Positions 24,304 to 32,321 of a stretch of 64,000 nucleotides of DNA are shown piece after piece (the first letter of the stretch is position 1; each line of letters opens with the position of its first letter). A program made the position numbers and the translations under genes. The DNA comes from CAXSBR01 sp964236495 (GTDB lineage: Bacteria > Actinomycetota > Actinomycetes > Mycobacteriales > Jatrophihabitantaceae). The stretch lies in the NCBI GenBank assembly GCA_964236495.1, contig CAXSBR010000007.1, positions 1 to 64,000 of the forward strand, read 5' to 3'. The notes under the pieces were generated by a model. That model worked only from the letters and a program-made list of their open reading frames with translations. It was not told the origin of the DNA and ran no database searches.

Positions 24304-25985
24304 CGACGATGCAGCCTGATCGATCCCCCGCGCGACCTGATGTTCCACCATCTACCGAGCCAGGCCCTCCAATGCCGGACGCCGGCAGCGGACCGAGAAC
24401 GCTCTACCCGGCATGGACTCCGGCCGACCTTCCACCGTTCTCGATGCCGGCGACCGACGAACCCTGGCTGCGGCTCGATCCGCGCTCGATCGCCACCTTC
24501 CCCTTCGCGCAGGGCGCGCCGCTCCTGCTCGCGCTCACCATCACCGCGGTGGCCGGTGGGCACATCAAGGGCTTGTCCATTCGGCTGGGCGCCGAAGTCG
24601 GTGCGCTGGTGGTGCTGGGCTTGCTGCGGTGGTGGCGCTTCGGTTACCGCGTCGTCGACGGACGGCTGGAGACGAGATCGGGCCTTCTTGGACGGCAATC
24701 CAAAGTGATCAACGTGGATCGCATCCGCGGCGTAGAGATCGAGGCCAAGCTCGTGCATCGGCTTGTCGGCGTCTGCGCGCTGCAGGTCGAGCATCCAGGT
24801 GCCGCGGGCGGACGGCACGGGCGCAACCGCAGCGGCCGCGATCACATCGACGCGATAAGCCGAGCCGAGGGCGCTCGGTTGCGCGCCGTCCTGCTGCACG
24901 AGCGGGCGACGGCCGTACGCGCCGACGTGTCTGCAGCGCAGGTGCCGTGGGCACCGTCGGCTCAGCGCCCGTCAGCCCACGCCCCCGAAGCCGAGCGACC
25001 CCCGCTGACCGATCGGACGTTGTTCCGCCTGCCCACGGGCTGGCTGTTCTACGCACCGTTCTCGCTGCGGATGCTCGTCGTCGGACCGGTCGCACTCGGC
25101 GGGTCGATCGGCTATCTCCAGGATGCCCGCATCGACCCCGGCTCGGTGGTGGCGTCCTTTGCGCAGGGCGCCGGCTGGGCGCTCGCCCTCCCGCTCGCGC
25201 TGGTGCTGGCGGTGCTGTTCGCGGTGGGCGGCGGCGCGTTCGCCTACTGGGGTTGGACGGTCACCGCCCGCGCCGAGGACCTGGTGATCACGCGCGGTCT
25301 GCTCACCCGGCGCACGACGGCGATCGAGCGCCGACGCCTGCGCGGCGTCGTGCTGCGGGAACCGTTGCTGGGCCGGACAGTGCACGCGGCGAGCCTGTCG
25401 GTCGAGCTCAGCGGCGTGACCGGAGCGAGTGAAGCGGGCCTGATCCCGCTCGGTCCGGCCGACGCGCTCACCCGGTTCGGACGGGAGTTCGTGGCCGAGT
25501 GCACGGTGGCGTTGCAGCCGCATCCGGCCGGTGCACTGCGACGCCGGCGCCGGCGCGCTGCCGTACCGAGTCTGTGCTTCATCGCCGCGGCTGGACCATT
25601 TCTCCTAGCCGATCACGCTGCGGTCGGTATCGGGCTGATTTTTGCATCTACGGCGGCGAGCGTCGTCGGACCGTTGTGGGCGGGTGCGTCCTATCGCTCA
25701 CTCGGCCATGCCCTCGACGATCGGGTGGTCACCGCGCGGCACGGCGTGCTGGAACGGCGCACGCAGACCGTCGACCGCCGTTATCCGATCGGTCTGCGGG
25801 TGCGGCAGTCGATCTTCGCGCGTCGGGCGGGCGTGGCCAGCGTCGACGTCGCCTTGGTCTCGCGGGGTCACACCCGGATCTCCGACATGGGCGCCCACGA
25901 GGTCGAAGCCCTCACTCGCGCCGTGCTGATCGGTGCTGCGCCGGGCAGCGACTATGAGCGATCCGGCTGGAAGCCACCGGCATAG
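24300..25985 (+). CDS. bPH2 domain (YdbT-type) membrane protein
   Basis: About 561 aa from GTG 24300, which overlaps the previous stop (GTGA); ATG 24309 is an alternative. Three bPH2-like modules, each after helix pairs: FGYRVVDGRLETRSGLLGRQSKVINVDRIRGVEIEAKLVHRLVG (about 115-160), VTARAEDLVITRGLLTRRTTAIERRRLRGVVLREPLLGR (about 320-360) and RVVTARHGVLERRTQTVDRRYPIGLRVRQSIFARRAG (about 477-515). This is the layout of B. subtilis YdbT, whose partner YdbS matches the gene before. Envelope function; in Bacillus the pair is tied to resistance to a competing amyloliquefaciens strain. The role here is unknown. Confidence 0.85.
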   Translation: MTTMQPDRSPARPDVPPSTEPGPPMPDAGSGPRTLYPAWTPADLPPFSMPATDEPWLRLDPRSIATFPFAQGAPLLLALTITAVAGGHIKGLSIRLGAEVGALVVLGLLRWWRFGYRVVDGRLETRSGLLGRQSKVINVDRIRGVEIEAKLVHRLVGVCALQVEHPGAAGGRHGRNRSGRDHIDAISRAEGARLRAVLLHERATAVRADVSAAQVPWAPSAQRPSAHAPEAERPPLTDRTLFRLPTGWLFYAPFSLRMLVVGPVALGGSIGYLQDARIDPGSVVASFAQGAGWALALPLALVLAVLFAVGGGAFAYWGWTVTARAEDLVITRGLLTRRTTAIERRRLRGVVLREPLLGRTVHAASLSVELSGVTGASEAGLIPLGPADALTRFGREFVAECTVALQPHPAGALRRRRRRAAVPSLCFIAAAGPFLLADHAAVGIGLIFASTAASVVGPLWAGASYRSLGHALDDRVVTARHGVLERRTQTVDRRYPIGLRVRQSIFARRAGVASVDVALVSRGHTRISDMGAHEVEALTRAVLIGAAPGSDYERSGWKPPA

Positions 25986-25990
25986 AACGG

Positions 25991-26018
25991 CGGCCCGACG
26001 GAGATTACCGTCGGGCCG
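25991..26018. terminator. hairpin terminator between convergent genes
   Basis: CGGCCCGACGG-AGATTA-CCGTCGGGCCG, an 11-bp perfect stem 5 bp after the bPH2 stop and 25 bp before the end of the MFS gene. No U-run, as is common in actinomycetes. Works in either direction. Confidence 0.8.
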
Positions 26019-26043
26019 TCGTGCTCGCGCGCCGGTGGGGCTC

Positions 26044-27636
26044 TCAGCCGGCGGCGATGGGCTCCAGTTCTGCCAGTTCGTCCTGCGGGGTAGGCGCCGA
26101 CGGGCGCGGCGTGGACCGCATGCTCGCCACCATCGCTACCGCCACCATCATCAGCACCGCGGCCACCGCGAACGCGCGGTCCGCGCCGTGCACGAAGATC
26201 TGCGCCTGACCGGCGGCACCGGCAACAGCGTGCCTAGCCTCCGAACGCGACGCTGCGCCGAACACGGTCACCAGCACGGACAAGCCGAGCGCGCCGCCGA
26301 CCTGCTGCATGACGTTCACCAGCCCCGATGCCGCACCGGCATCGGCCGGATCAACTCCTGCTAGCGACGCCATCGTCAGCGGCACAAAGGCCAGCCCGTT
26401 GCCCGCACCGAAGAGCAGCAGCGCGCCCAGCACGAGGCCGTAGCCGCTGTGCGCGCTGAGCTGCGTCAGGAGCAGCACTCCGACGGTGGAGGTGCTGATG
26501 CCCCCAACCATCAGCACCTTGCCACCGAATCGCGCCATCAGCACCCGAGCGGCGAGCTGCGAGGTAGTGAACAGGGCGAGGGTCAACGGCAGGAACGCCA
26601 GACCGCTGACCACCGGGCTGTAGCCCAGCACGTCCTGCTCGAACTGGGTGAGGAAGAAGAACATGCCGAACATGCCGCCGATCAGCGCGAGCCGGGCGAC
26701 GTAGGAGAACGAGCGGTCTCGGCTGGCGAACAGTCGCAGAGGTGTGATCGGCATCTTCGCCGTCATCTCCACCCGCACGAACACCGCGAGCAGGACCAGG
26801 CCCACGCCAAACGCGCTCAGGGTGCCGGTGTCGCGCCAGCCGTCGGAAGCCGCCCGAACGAAGCCGTAGACGAGCGCGGCCATGCCGAAGGTGGAGGTAA
26901 GCGCGCCGGGCAGGTCGATGCGGCCGGGGCGACGGTCGGTCTCGGGCAGGTCGCGGCGAGCGAGAACCAGCAACACCGCGCCGATGGGAACGTTGACGAA
27001 GAACACCCAGCGCCACGACGCCCACTGCACCAGCATGCCGCCGGCGACCAGGCCCACGGCGCTGCCGCCGATGGATACCGCGGTGTAGGCAGCGATGGCG
27101 CGGGTGCGCTCGGCGCCCTCGCGGAACATCACCATCAACAGCGCCAACGCAGACGGTGACGCGAACGCAGCGCCCACGCCCTGGATCGCGCGGGCAGCGA
27201 GCAACAGTCCGGCCGACGTGGTGAAGCCGCCGGCCAGCGAGCTGATGGTGAACAGCGCGATGCCGGCGAGGAAGACGCGGCGACGGCCGAACAGATCGCC
27301 GCTGCGCGCGCCCAGCAGCAGCAGCCCGCCGAAAGTGAGTGAGTAGGCGTTGAGCACCCAGGACAGATCCGTGCGCGAGAACGACAGCGCGGTCTGGATC
27401 TTGGGCAGGGCGATGTTCACGATGGTTGCGTCGAGCACGACCATCAGCTGAGCGGTGAGGATGACGGCCAGCGCGGCTCGACGTCGGGGAGACGGTGCGG
27501 CGCTGGCGTCGCTGTGATCGGTGCTGTCTTTCTGAACAGCGGTGACGGCCGTCGCTGAGCCGGTGCGGGTGTCTGTGCCGCTGTCGGCGTCGGGCTGGGT
27601 GCCGGTGCGGGTGCCGGTGCGAGTGGGTGTTGCCAT
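26044..27636 (-). CDS. MFS drug:H+ antiporter, DHA2 (EmrB/QacA) family
   Basis: 530 aa from ATG 27636, preceded by CAGGAG. A Thr/Asp-rich N-terminal tail is followed by fourteen helices. Family marks: LMVVLDATIVNIALPKIQTAL in helix 1, WVLNAYSLTFGGLLLLGARSGDLFGRRRVFLAG (motif A), ARAIQGVGAAFASPSALALL and GGSAVGLVAGGMLVQWASWRWVFFVNVPIGAV (motif C region). Proton-driven efflux of organic compounds. Divergent from a TetR gene with two palindromes between them, the usual repressor-pump arrangement. Confidence 0.9.
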   Translation of the reverse strand: MATPTRTGTRTGTQPDADSGTDTRTGSATAVTAVQKDSTDHSDASAAPSPRRRAALAVILTAQLMVVLDATIVNIALPKIQTALSFSRTDLSWVLNAYSLTFGGLLLLGARSGDLFGRRRVFLAGIALFTISSLAGGFTTSAGLLLAARAIQGVGAAFASPSALALLMVMFREGAERTRAIAAYTAVSIGGSAVGLVAGGMLVQWASWRWVFFVNVPIGAVLLVLARRDLPETDRRPGRIDLPGALTSTFGMAALVYGFVRAASDGWRDTGTLSAFGVGLVLLAVFVRVEMTAKMPITPLRLFASRDRSFSYVARLALIGGMFGMFFFLTQFEQDVLGYSPVVSGLAFLPLTLALFTTSQLAARVLMARFGGKVLMVGGISTSTVGVLLLTQLSAHSGYGLVLGALLLFGAGNGLAFVPLTMASLAGVDPADAGAASGLVNVMQQVGGALGLSVLVTVFGAASRSEARHAVAGAAGQAQIFVHGADRAFAVAAVLMMVAVAMVASMRSTPRPSAPTPQDELAELEPIAAG

Positions 27637-27666
27637 TGCCGAGCTCCTGACGGATGATGGAACAAG

Positions 27667-27705
27667 TGGAGGGCGCCTCCAGTAACTATACGGAGGGTCC
27701 CTCCG
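27667..27705. promoter_or_regulatory. paired palindromic operators between MFS and TetR genes
   Basis: TGGAGG-GCG-CCTCCA (27667-27681) and CGGAGGG-T-CCCTCCG (27691-27705), both perfect, 24 bp centre to centre, flanking TATAGT (minus strand), a good -10 for the pump gene. Probable TetR binding sites controlling both genes. Confidence 0.7.
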
Positions 27706-27746
27706 ATTGCGCAACGCGATAGCGACACAGGTGGAAGGGGTGCGGC

Positions 27747-28409
27747 GTGGACACGGTGACGACGACGCGAGGCCGCCCGTCCGACGCGGCTACTTCTGCT
27801 AGTGCGGCCACCGCAGGCAGTTCGGCCGGTGCGGGCAAGAGCCTGCGCGCCGACGCCCAGCGCAACCGCGACTGCCTGCTCGAAGCCGCCGTCGCTGCCT
27901 TCACCGCCAACGGCACCGACGCCTCACTGGAAGACATCGCCCGGCGCGCCGGAGTGGGCATCGGAACGCTGTACCGCCACTTTCCGACCAGGGACGCCCT
28001 GGTCGAGGCCGCCTACCGTCGCGGTGTGGAGCAGGTTTGCGACAGCGCCGACCGTCTACTCTCCAGCCACCCACCTGCTGAGGCGCTGGAACTGTGGATG
28101 GCCGACTTCGTGGGCTACGTCGCCACCAAGCGGGGGCTCGCCGCAACGCTGAAGCAGGCCGACGACAAGAACGCCGAACTGTTCGCTCACATGCGCGCCC
28201 GCATCCAGGAGTCGCTGGAGAAGTTGGTCCGCACGGCCGCAGAGTCGGGTCAGATACGTTCCGACGTCGATTCGGTCGACCTGCTGCGCGCACTCGGCGG
28301 CGTGTGCATGGTCAGCGACTCGGCAGACTGGCAGGCCCAGGCGCTGCGGCTAGTGGCGCTGCTCGTCGACGGTCTGCGCTACGGCGCACCCGAAAGCACC
28401 CGCCGCTGA
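27747..28409 (+). CDS. TetR family transcriptional regulator
   Basis: 220 aa, GTG start. N-terminal HTH after a low-complexity leader: LRADAQRNRDCLLEAAVAAFTANGTDASLEDIARRAGVGIGTLYRHFPTRDALVEAAYR (about 32-90). The C-terminal ligand domain has a SAMDs-like DLLRALGGVCMV region. It probably represses the divergent DHA2 efflux pump and itself through the paired palindromes. Confidence 0.9.
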   Translation: MDTVTTTRGRPSDAATSASAATAGSSAGAGKSLRADAQRNRDCLLEAAVAAFTANGTDASLEDIARRAGVGIGTLYRHFPTRDALVEAAYRRGVEQVCDSADRLLSSHPPAEALELWMADFVGYVATKRGLAATLKQADDKNAELFAHMRARIQESLEKLVRTAAESGQIRSDVDSVDLLRALGGVCMVSDSADWQAQALRLVALLVDGLRYGAPESTRR

Positions 28410-28592
28410 GGCGCAACCGCCACAAGCAGTCCCACCGGCTGAGCTCACCAAGTCAGCCGATGACGGGCTTCGGGGTGCACGCGGGCGCAGCTCCGCAACT
28501 TCTGCGCCGTCGCGGGTGACCACTACGGTCTCTCCGCGCCCCACCCGATTGACCATATCCTCGCCGTGGTTGCGCAGATCACGCACTGTCAC
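28350..28592 (-). pseudogene. orphan Phd/YefM-type antitoxin, C-terminus degraded
   Basis: The first about 45 residues (VRDLRNHGEDMVNRVGRGETVVVTRDGAEVAELRPR) match actinobacterial Phd/YefM antitoxins well. After SSADLV the reading frame turns to low-complexity Gly/Ala/Cys and runs into the 3' end of the TetR gene, and no toxin follows. AGGAG precedes GTG 28586 at 9 nt and GTG 28592 at 3 nt. It may be a decayed TA module or a solitary short antitoxin. Confidence 0.5.
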
Positions 28593-28686
28593 TGACTCCT
28601 CACTGCCACCGTATTACCGCTGAGACCTATGCGACCGGGCCAGCGGCGTGCCTACGAGATGCTCTGGCTGCACGATGTCCGTCGCT

Positions 28687-29166
28687 TCAGTTCGCCGTTC
28701 GGTTGGCAACCGCCTCAGCCTCGATGCCGAGTCTTCCTAGCGAGGCCTGCAGCTTGGCGACGGTGGTCGCTCGAGCACGTCGGAGGCGCTTCTCTTCGCT
28801 CAACTGCCTCCAGTCATAGGTGTGCGTGACGCGCGTTCGAGACCCGCCGATCGGCTCGAGCTCCCACCGCCACAGGTGTCCCGGCGGCTCCTGCCCCGGC
28901 TCCGCGGGCCGCCAGGCAATGCGCCGGCCCTCGACAAACTCGACGACGTGATTCTCTCGAACAGCGCCATTCCCGGTCAGCGTCATGGTGAACACGTCAC
29001 CGACGGTGCGGATGCGCTGGCCGCCCGCCGCCTCGGCCAGGTTGTCGTTGCCGTCCCAGCTCGGCTGCAGGGCCGGGTCAGCGATGAGCTCGAAGATCTG
29101 ACCGGCGTCAGCGGCGATCACCCGCGTCGCAGAAACCACACGGGGGATGTCCTCGGAATCGGTCAT
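28687..29166 (-). CDS. SRPBCC family protein (polyketide cyclase/dehydrase-like)
   Basis: 159 aa from ATG 29166 (MTDSEDIPRVVSATRVI). START/Bet v1-like fold: VVSATRVIAADAGQIFELIADPALQPSWDGND is the typical opening, then VREN-HVVEFVEGRRIAWRP and a C-terminal helix (RRARATTVAKLQASLGRLGIEAE). Binds a hydrophobic ligand; specific role unknown. Stands alone between the antitoxin remnant and a VapBC pair. Confidence 0.8.
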   Translation of the reverse strand: MTDSEDIPRVVSATRVIAADAGQIFELIADPALQPSWDGNDNLAEAAGGQRIRTVGDVFTMTLTGNGAVRENHVVEFVEGRRIAWRPAEPGQEPPGHLWRWELEPIGGSRTRVTHTYDWRQLSEEKRLRRARATTVAKLQASLGRLGIEAEAVANRTAN

Positions 29167-29293
29167 GCCCAGCATCCAAGCATCAGGCAACAGTCACTCG
29201 GCGGTCAGGCTGGTACCTGCAACGCCGGCCGGCTACCGGATGACGATCACACGCGACGACTGGAAACCACCGCGAGTGTGTACGGTGTGTGGT

Positions 29294-29527
29294 GTGACTC
29301 GGTTGAACGTTTACCTTCCAGACGACCTCGCAGCGCAGGCGAAGGAGGCTGGACTCAACCTCTCGGCGGTGACGCAAGAAGCGGTCCGGCGAACGCTTGC
29401 GTCGCGCTCCACCGATGCGTGGCTAGCCGCGCTCCCGGTGCCGACATCGTCAAAACGAGTACCGCACGACCTTGTGCTAGAGGCGATCGACGCCGTTCGG
29501 GACGAGGCGTCGACGCGGCATGGCTGA
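29294..29527 (+). CDS. vapB: VapB/CopG-type antitoxin
   Basis: 77 aa from GTG 29294. N-terminal ribbon-helix-helix TRLNVYLPDDLAAQAKEAGLNLSAVTQEAVRRTLA, then a toxin-binding tail. No ribosome binding site is visible; a TACGGT lies about 12 bp before the GTG, so the transcript may be leaderless. Overlaps the PIN toxin by 8 nt. Confidence 0.82.
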   Translation: MTRLNVYLPDDLAAQAKEAGLNLSAVTQEAVRRTLASRSTDAWLAALPVPTSSKRVPHDLVLEAIDAVRDEASTRHG

Positions 29528-29906
29528 GGTCGTTATCGATGCTTCTGCGCTCGTCGACCTTTTGCTGGACAACACCTTGGGCAGCGCAGTTCGCCGTCGC
29601 ATCGCCGGCCAGGTTATGCACGCGCCCGCACACGTTGATGCTGAGGTTCTATCGGCACTGGGGCGACTACACCGGGCGGGCGAGCTCGATGCTGAAAGTG
29701 TCGAGTCCAGACTCGGCGGACTGGCTGCGGCTCCGATTGAACGGCACGCCGTAACGGATTTGCTACCCGGCGCGTGGGCGCGGCGCCACCAACTACGTCT
29801 GGTCAACGCGCTGTATGTCCAGCTAGCCGTATCTCGAAGCGTGCCGCTGGTGACCACTGACCGTCGGCTGCGCGCCGCGCCATCTGCCGACGTCGTGATC
29901 AGCTAA
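29520..29906 (+). CDS. vapC: VapC-type PIN domain ribonuclease toxin
   Basis: 128 aa. PIN acidic residues: VVIDASALVDLLL (Asp 6), HVDAEVLSALGRL (Glu 42), RLVNALYVQLAVSRSVPLVTTDRRLRAA (the second-site Asp appears as Asn in RLVNALY, while TTDRRL keeps its Asp). Paired by 8-nt overlap with the antitoxin. The Asn at the usual Asp position may weaken catalysis. Confidence 0.85.
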   Translation: MAEVVIDASALVDLLLDNTLGSAVRRRIAGQVMHAPAHVDAEVLSALGRLHRAGELDAESVESRLGGLAAAPIERHAVTDLLPGAWARRHQLRLVNALYVQLAVSRSVPLVTTDRRLRAAPSADVVIS

Positions 29907-29962
29907 CTCCGCTGCGCTCGCGCGATGTGGTTGCGCCGCCGCCTGCACGCTCGTCGCCGCAC

Positions 29963-30763
29963 TCAGGAGTAAAGCAGTGGCCGGCGGTCGTCGAAGGCGT
30001 GGTTGCGGGTGGAGATGTCCTTGGACAGCGCCAGCTCGAGGTCGATGTCGGCGCTGACGAGGCCAGGCTCGCGCAACGGCTGGGTAACCACCCAGCCCTC
30101 CGCGTCGACGATGGCGGTGCCGGCCGTCCATGCCTGCCCGCGCTCGATGCCGCACCGGTCGCTGAGCGCGATCGCCATCCGGTTCACCCTCGCCGCGGCC
30201 ATGCCGATGATCAGCTCCGGCGGTCGCTCGCCGGCGGGTCGAAACACCAGCGGCCAGTTCGTGGGCACCGCCAACAGCTGAGCGCCGCGCAGCGCGACCG
30301 AGCGCGTCATCTCGGGAAACTCCAGGTCGTAGCAGATCATCACCCCGACCCGACCGACCGCCGTGTCGACCACGGGCGCCGGCTCGTCGCCGGGGGTGAA
30401 GTACAGGGCTTCCTCGTCCCAGAGATGGGTCTTGCGGTAGATGGCACGCACACCGGCCGAGTCGATCAGCGCGGCACTGTTGTAGACGATGCCGCCTGGG
30501 CCACGTTCGGCAAAGCCGCCGACAACGATCGCGCCATCCGCAGCAGCTGACCACAGCGAGAACACCTCGTCGTCGAGCTCGATGGCGGCGCTCAGCGACT
30601 CTTCGGGATCGCGGAACGTATAGCCGCTGGTAGCCAGCTCGGGCAGCACGATCACCTGCGCGCCCGCCGCGGCAGCCTGCGCGACTGCGGCCGTGCTGGT
30701 CGCACGGTTGGCCGCGACGTCGCCGACCAGCGGCGCGAACTGAGCACAACTGATCTGCGTCAT
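29963..30763 (-). CDS. carbon-nitrogen hydrolase (nitrilase superfamily)
   Basis: 266 aa from ATG 30763, preceded by GGAGGGTTGCC. The catalytic triad is visible: Glu in VLPELATSGY, Lys in YRKTHLW and Cys in MICYDLEFPE. Length and motifs fit an amidase or omega-amidase rather than a true nitrilase. It releases ammonia from an amide or nitrile. It is the last gene of the minus-strand unit that starts with the second HpsN-like dehydrogenase, so the pathway may involve an amide intermediate. Confidence 0.85.
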   Translation of the reverse strand: MTQISCAQFAPLVGDVAANRATSTAAVAQAAAAGAQVIVLPELATSGYTFRDPEESLSAAIELDDEVFSLWSAAADGAIVVGGFAERGPGGIVYNSAALIDSAGVRAIYRKTHLWDEEALYFTPGDEPAPVVDTAVGRVGVMICYDLEFPEMTRSVALRGAQLLAVPTNWPLVFRPAGERPPELIIGMAAARVNRMAIALSDRCGIERGQAWTAGTAIVDAEGWVVTQPLREPGLVSADIDLELALSKDISTRNHAFDDRRPLLYS

Positions 30764-30833
30764 GGCAACCCTCCACTACGCCAGCCCACTGTCGATGCCG
30801 ATGCGAACCGACGGTAGTACCGCCCGCCGCCGA

Positions 30834-32261
30834 TCAGGAAAGCATGGAGGCCGGTTCGTCGCTGAGCAGCTGCGCCAACACGTCGAACTCGTTGAAGCAA
30901 GCCCACTCCTCGGTGATGCGTCCGCCGCTGACATACAGCTGACTGATGCCCCACAGGCGGGTGCGCCGGCCGGTGGGTGCGCCGTACAAGCCGTATCCGC
31001 GATGCGTGCCCAGTGCTGTCCACCGCACGGACACGCGGTAGCCCTGGACGTCGTTACCCATCCAGTACACCTCGTCGACGTGCATGCCCAGGTCGGGAAA
31101 TGCCGCCATCAGAGCGCACGCCTGGCCCTTGACGTCGTGACGGCCGTAGCCACTGCGGTTCGACGTGCCCTTCCACCGCACCGTCGAGGCGTACGCCCGA
31201 TCCACCGCGGACAGATCGCGTCGGTTGTAGACGTTGTGCCACAGCGCGCGCACGAAATGTTCCACGTCGAAGCCGTCGCTGCTCGAGGCCGTGTAGTACT
31301 CGGGCAGCCGGCCACCGTCGAGCCGCTGGCTCTCGGGCACCCGCCGATCGGCGCTGATCCGGTTCAGCTCGTTGCCGTACTCCCGGGCCGCCGTGCGCAC
31401 GTCCACGCCCACCTGCATCAGGCGCGAGCACATGTTGTAGAGCACCCATTCCTCGTAGATCTCGTTCTCCCGCGACACGCAGTTGGCGATGCCCCACAGG
31501 TTCACCTTGCGCCCGGTAGCCGGGCCGTAGCGCCAGTCGCCCAGGTGGTGGCCGGTGGTGATGTAACGGTGGGAGGTGGCGAAGCCCTGCTCATCGTCGC
31601 CGGCCCAGATGATCTCGTCCGCCCACGACCGCACGTCCGGGAACGCGCTGAGCGACTGCATCGTGGCCACGACGACCCGCTCCACGCCGTAATTGGCGCC
31701 ACTGTCGTCGTGCACGAAGCAGCCCGGGGCGTAGGTGTCATAGATGTAGCCGACGTCCTGATCCTCCCAGATCCGGTGGGTAATCCGGACGATGTAGTCG
31801 ACGATGTCGGTGTAGGTGTCCTCGAACCCCCGCATCGACTGGCGCCGCTCGCCCCGCTCCCGCCCGGCGCGAGCGGTGTCGCTGCCCGTCGCCGGCCGCA
31901 CGGTGATCGAGTAGTCCGCAGGCATGAAGCGCCCCGACGGCGCGTCGCTGAGGTTGACGCCCAGCAGCGGTAACGGCGCCTGCGAGGAGTCGCCGTCAGC
32001 ATCGGCGTTGCCGGAACGCGGTGCGAGCGCGCCGGAGGCGGCGCCGTTGAGCATCTCCTTCGGCACCGCCCCCGATCGCGTTCCTCGCTCTGACTGACCG
32101 TCGTCTGCCTGGACGCCGCCTGCCTTGCCGTCGCTTGCCTTACCGTCGCTTGCCTTACCGTCGCTTGCCTTACCGTCGCTTGCCTTACCGTCGCCTGCCT
32201 GACCGCCGCCTGCCTCGGCATCCTCAGCCGCCACAGACAGGTCCCCGGTTGTGTCGCTCAC
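30834..32261 (-). CDS. double SnoaL/NTF2-like protein
   Basis: 475 aa, GTG start. Residues 1-105 are a low-complexity leader that includes four KASDG repeats. Then two SnoaL-like (ester cyclase, NTF2 fold) modules: about 150-270 (GYIYDTYAPGCFVHDDSGANYGVERVVVATMQSLSAFPDV..., ending EEWVLYN) and about 325-455 (LSAVDRAYASTVRWKGTSNRSGYGRHDVKGQACALMAAFPDL..., ending ITEEWACFNEF). Such folds make isomerases, dehydratases or cyclases. It sits between the ABC-importer binding protein and the nitrilase on the same strand, so it is likely a catabolic enzyme of the same pathway. Confidence 0.78.
   Translation of the reverse strand: MSDTTGDLSVAAEDAEAGGGQAGDGKASDGKASDGKASDGKASDGKAGGVQADDGQSERGTRSGAVPKEMLNGAASGALAPRSGNADADGDSSQAPLPLLGVNLSDAPSGRFMPADYSITVRPATGSDTARAGRERGERRQSMRGFEDTYTDIVDYIVRITHRIWEDQDVGYIYDTYAPGCFVHDDSGANYGVERVVVATMQSLSAFPDVRSWADEIIWAGDDEQGFATSHRYITTGHHLGDWRYGPATGRKVNLWGIANCVSRENEIYEEWVLYNMCSRLMQVGVDVRTAAREYGNELNRISADRRVPESQRLDGGRLPEYYTASSSDGFDVEHFVRALWHNVYNRRDLSAVDRAYASTVRWKGTSNRSGYGRHDVKGQACALMAAFPDLGMHVDEVYWMGNDVQGYRVSVRWTALGTHRGYGLYGAPTGRRTRLWGISQLYVSGGRITEEWACFNEFDVLAQLLSDEPASMLS
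32121..32200. repeat. 15-bp in-frame tandem repeat in the SnoaL-like gene
   Basis: About five copies of a 15-bp unit (TCGCTTGCCTTACCG on the plus strand) encode KASDG on the minus strand, in the disordered leader of the double SnoaL protein. Copy number could vary by slippage without shifting the frame. Confidence 0.85.
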
Positions 32262-32321
32262 TGGTCGATTACGCCGTTCTACTCGTGGATGACGTTCAGG
32301 GTCGGCTCACAACGCCGCAAG

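Noticed and set aside
23430..25985. Single 851-codon gene through the second N gap
   Set aside because: Continuity arises only because the gap is 100 bases; the folded bPH2 domain is in another frame, and the second gene starts at the GTGA junction.
28350..28592. Complete antitoxin gene with toxin
   Set aside because: C-terminal half has no family likeness and no toxin frame follows, so recorded as a remnant.
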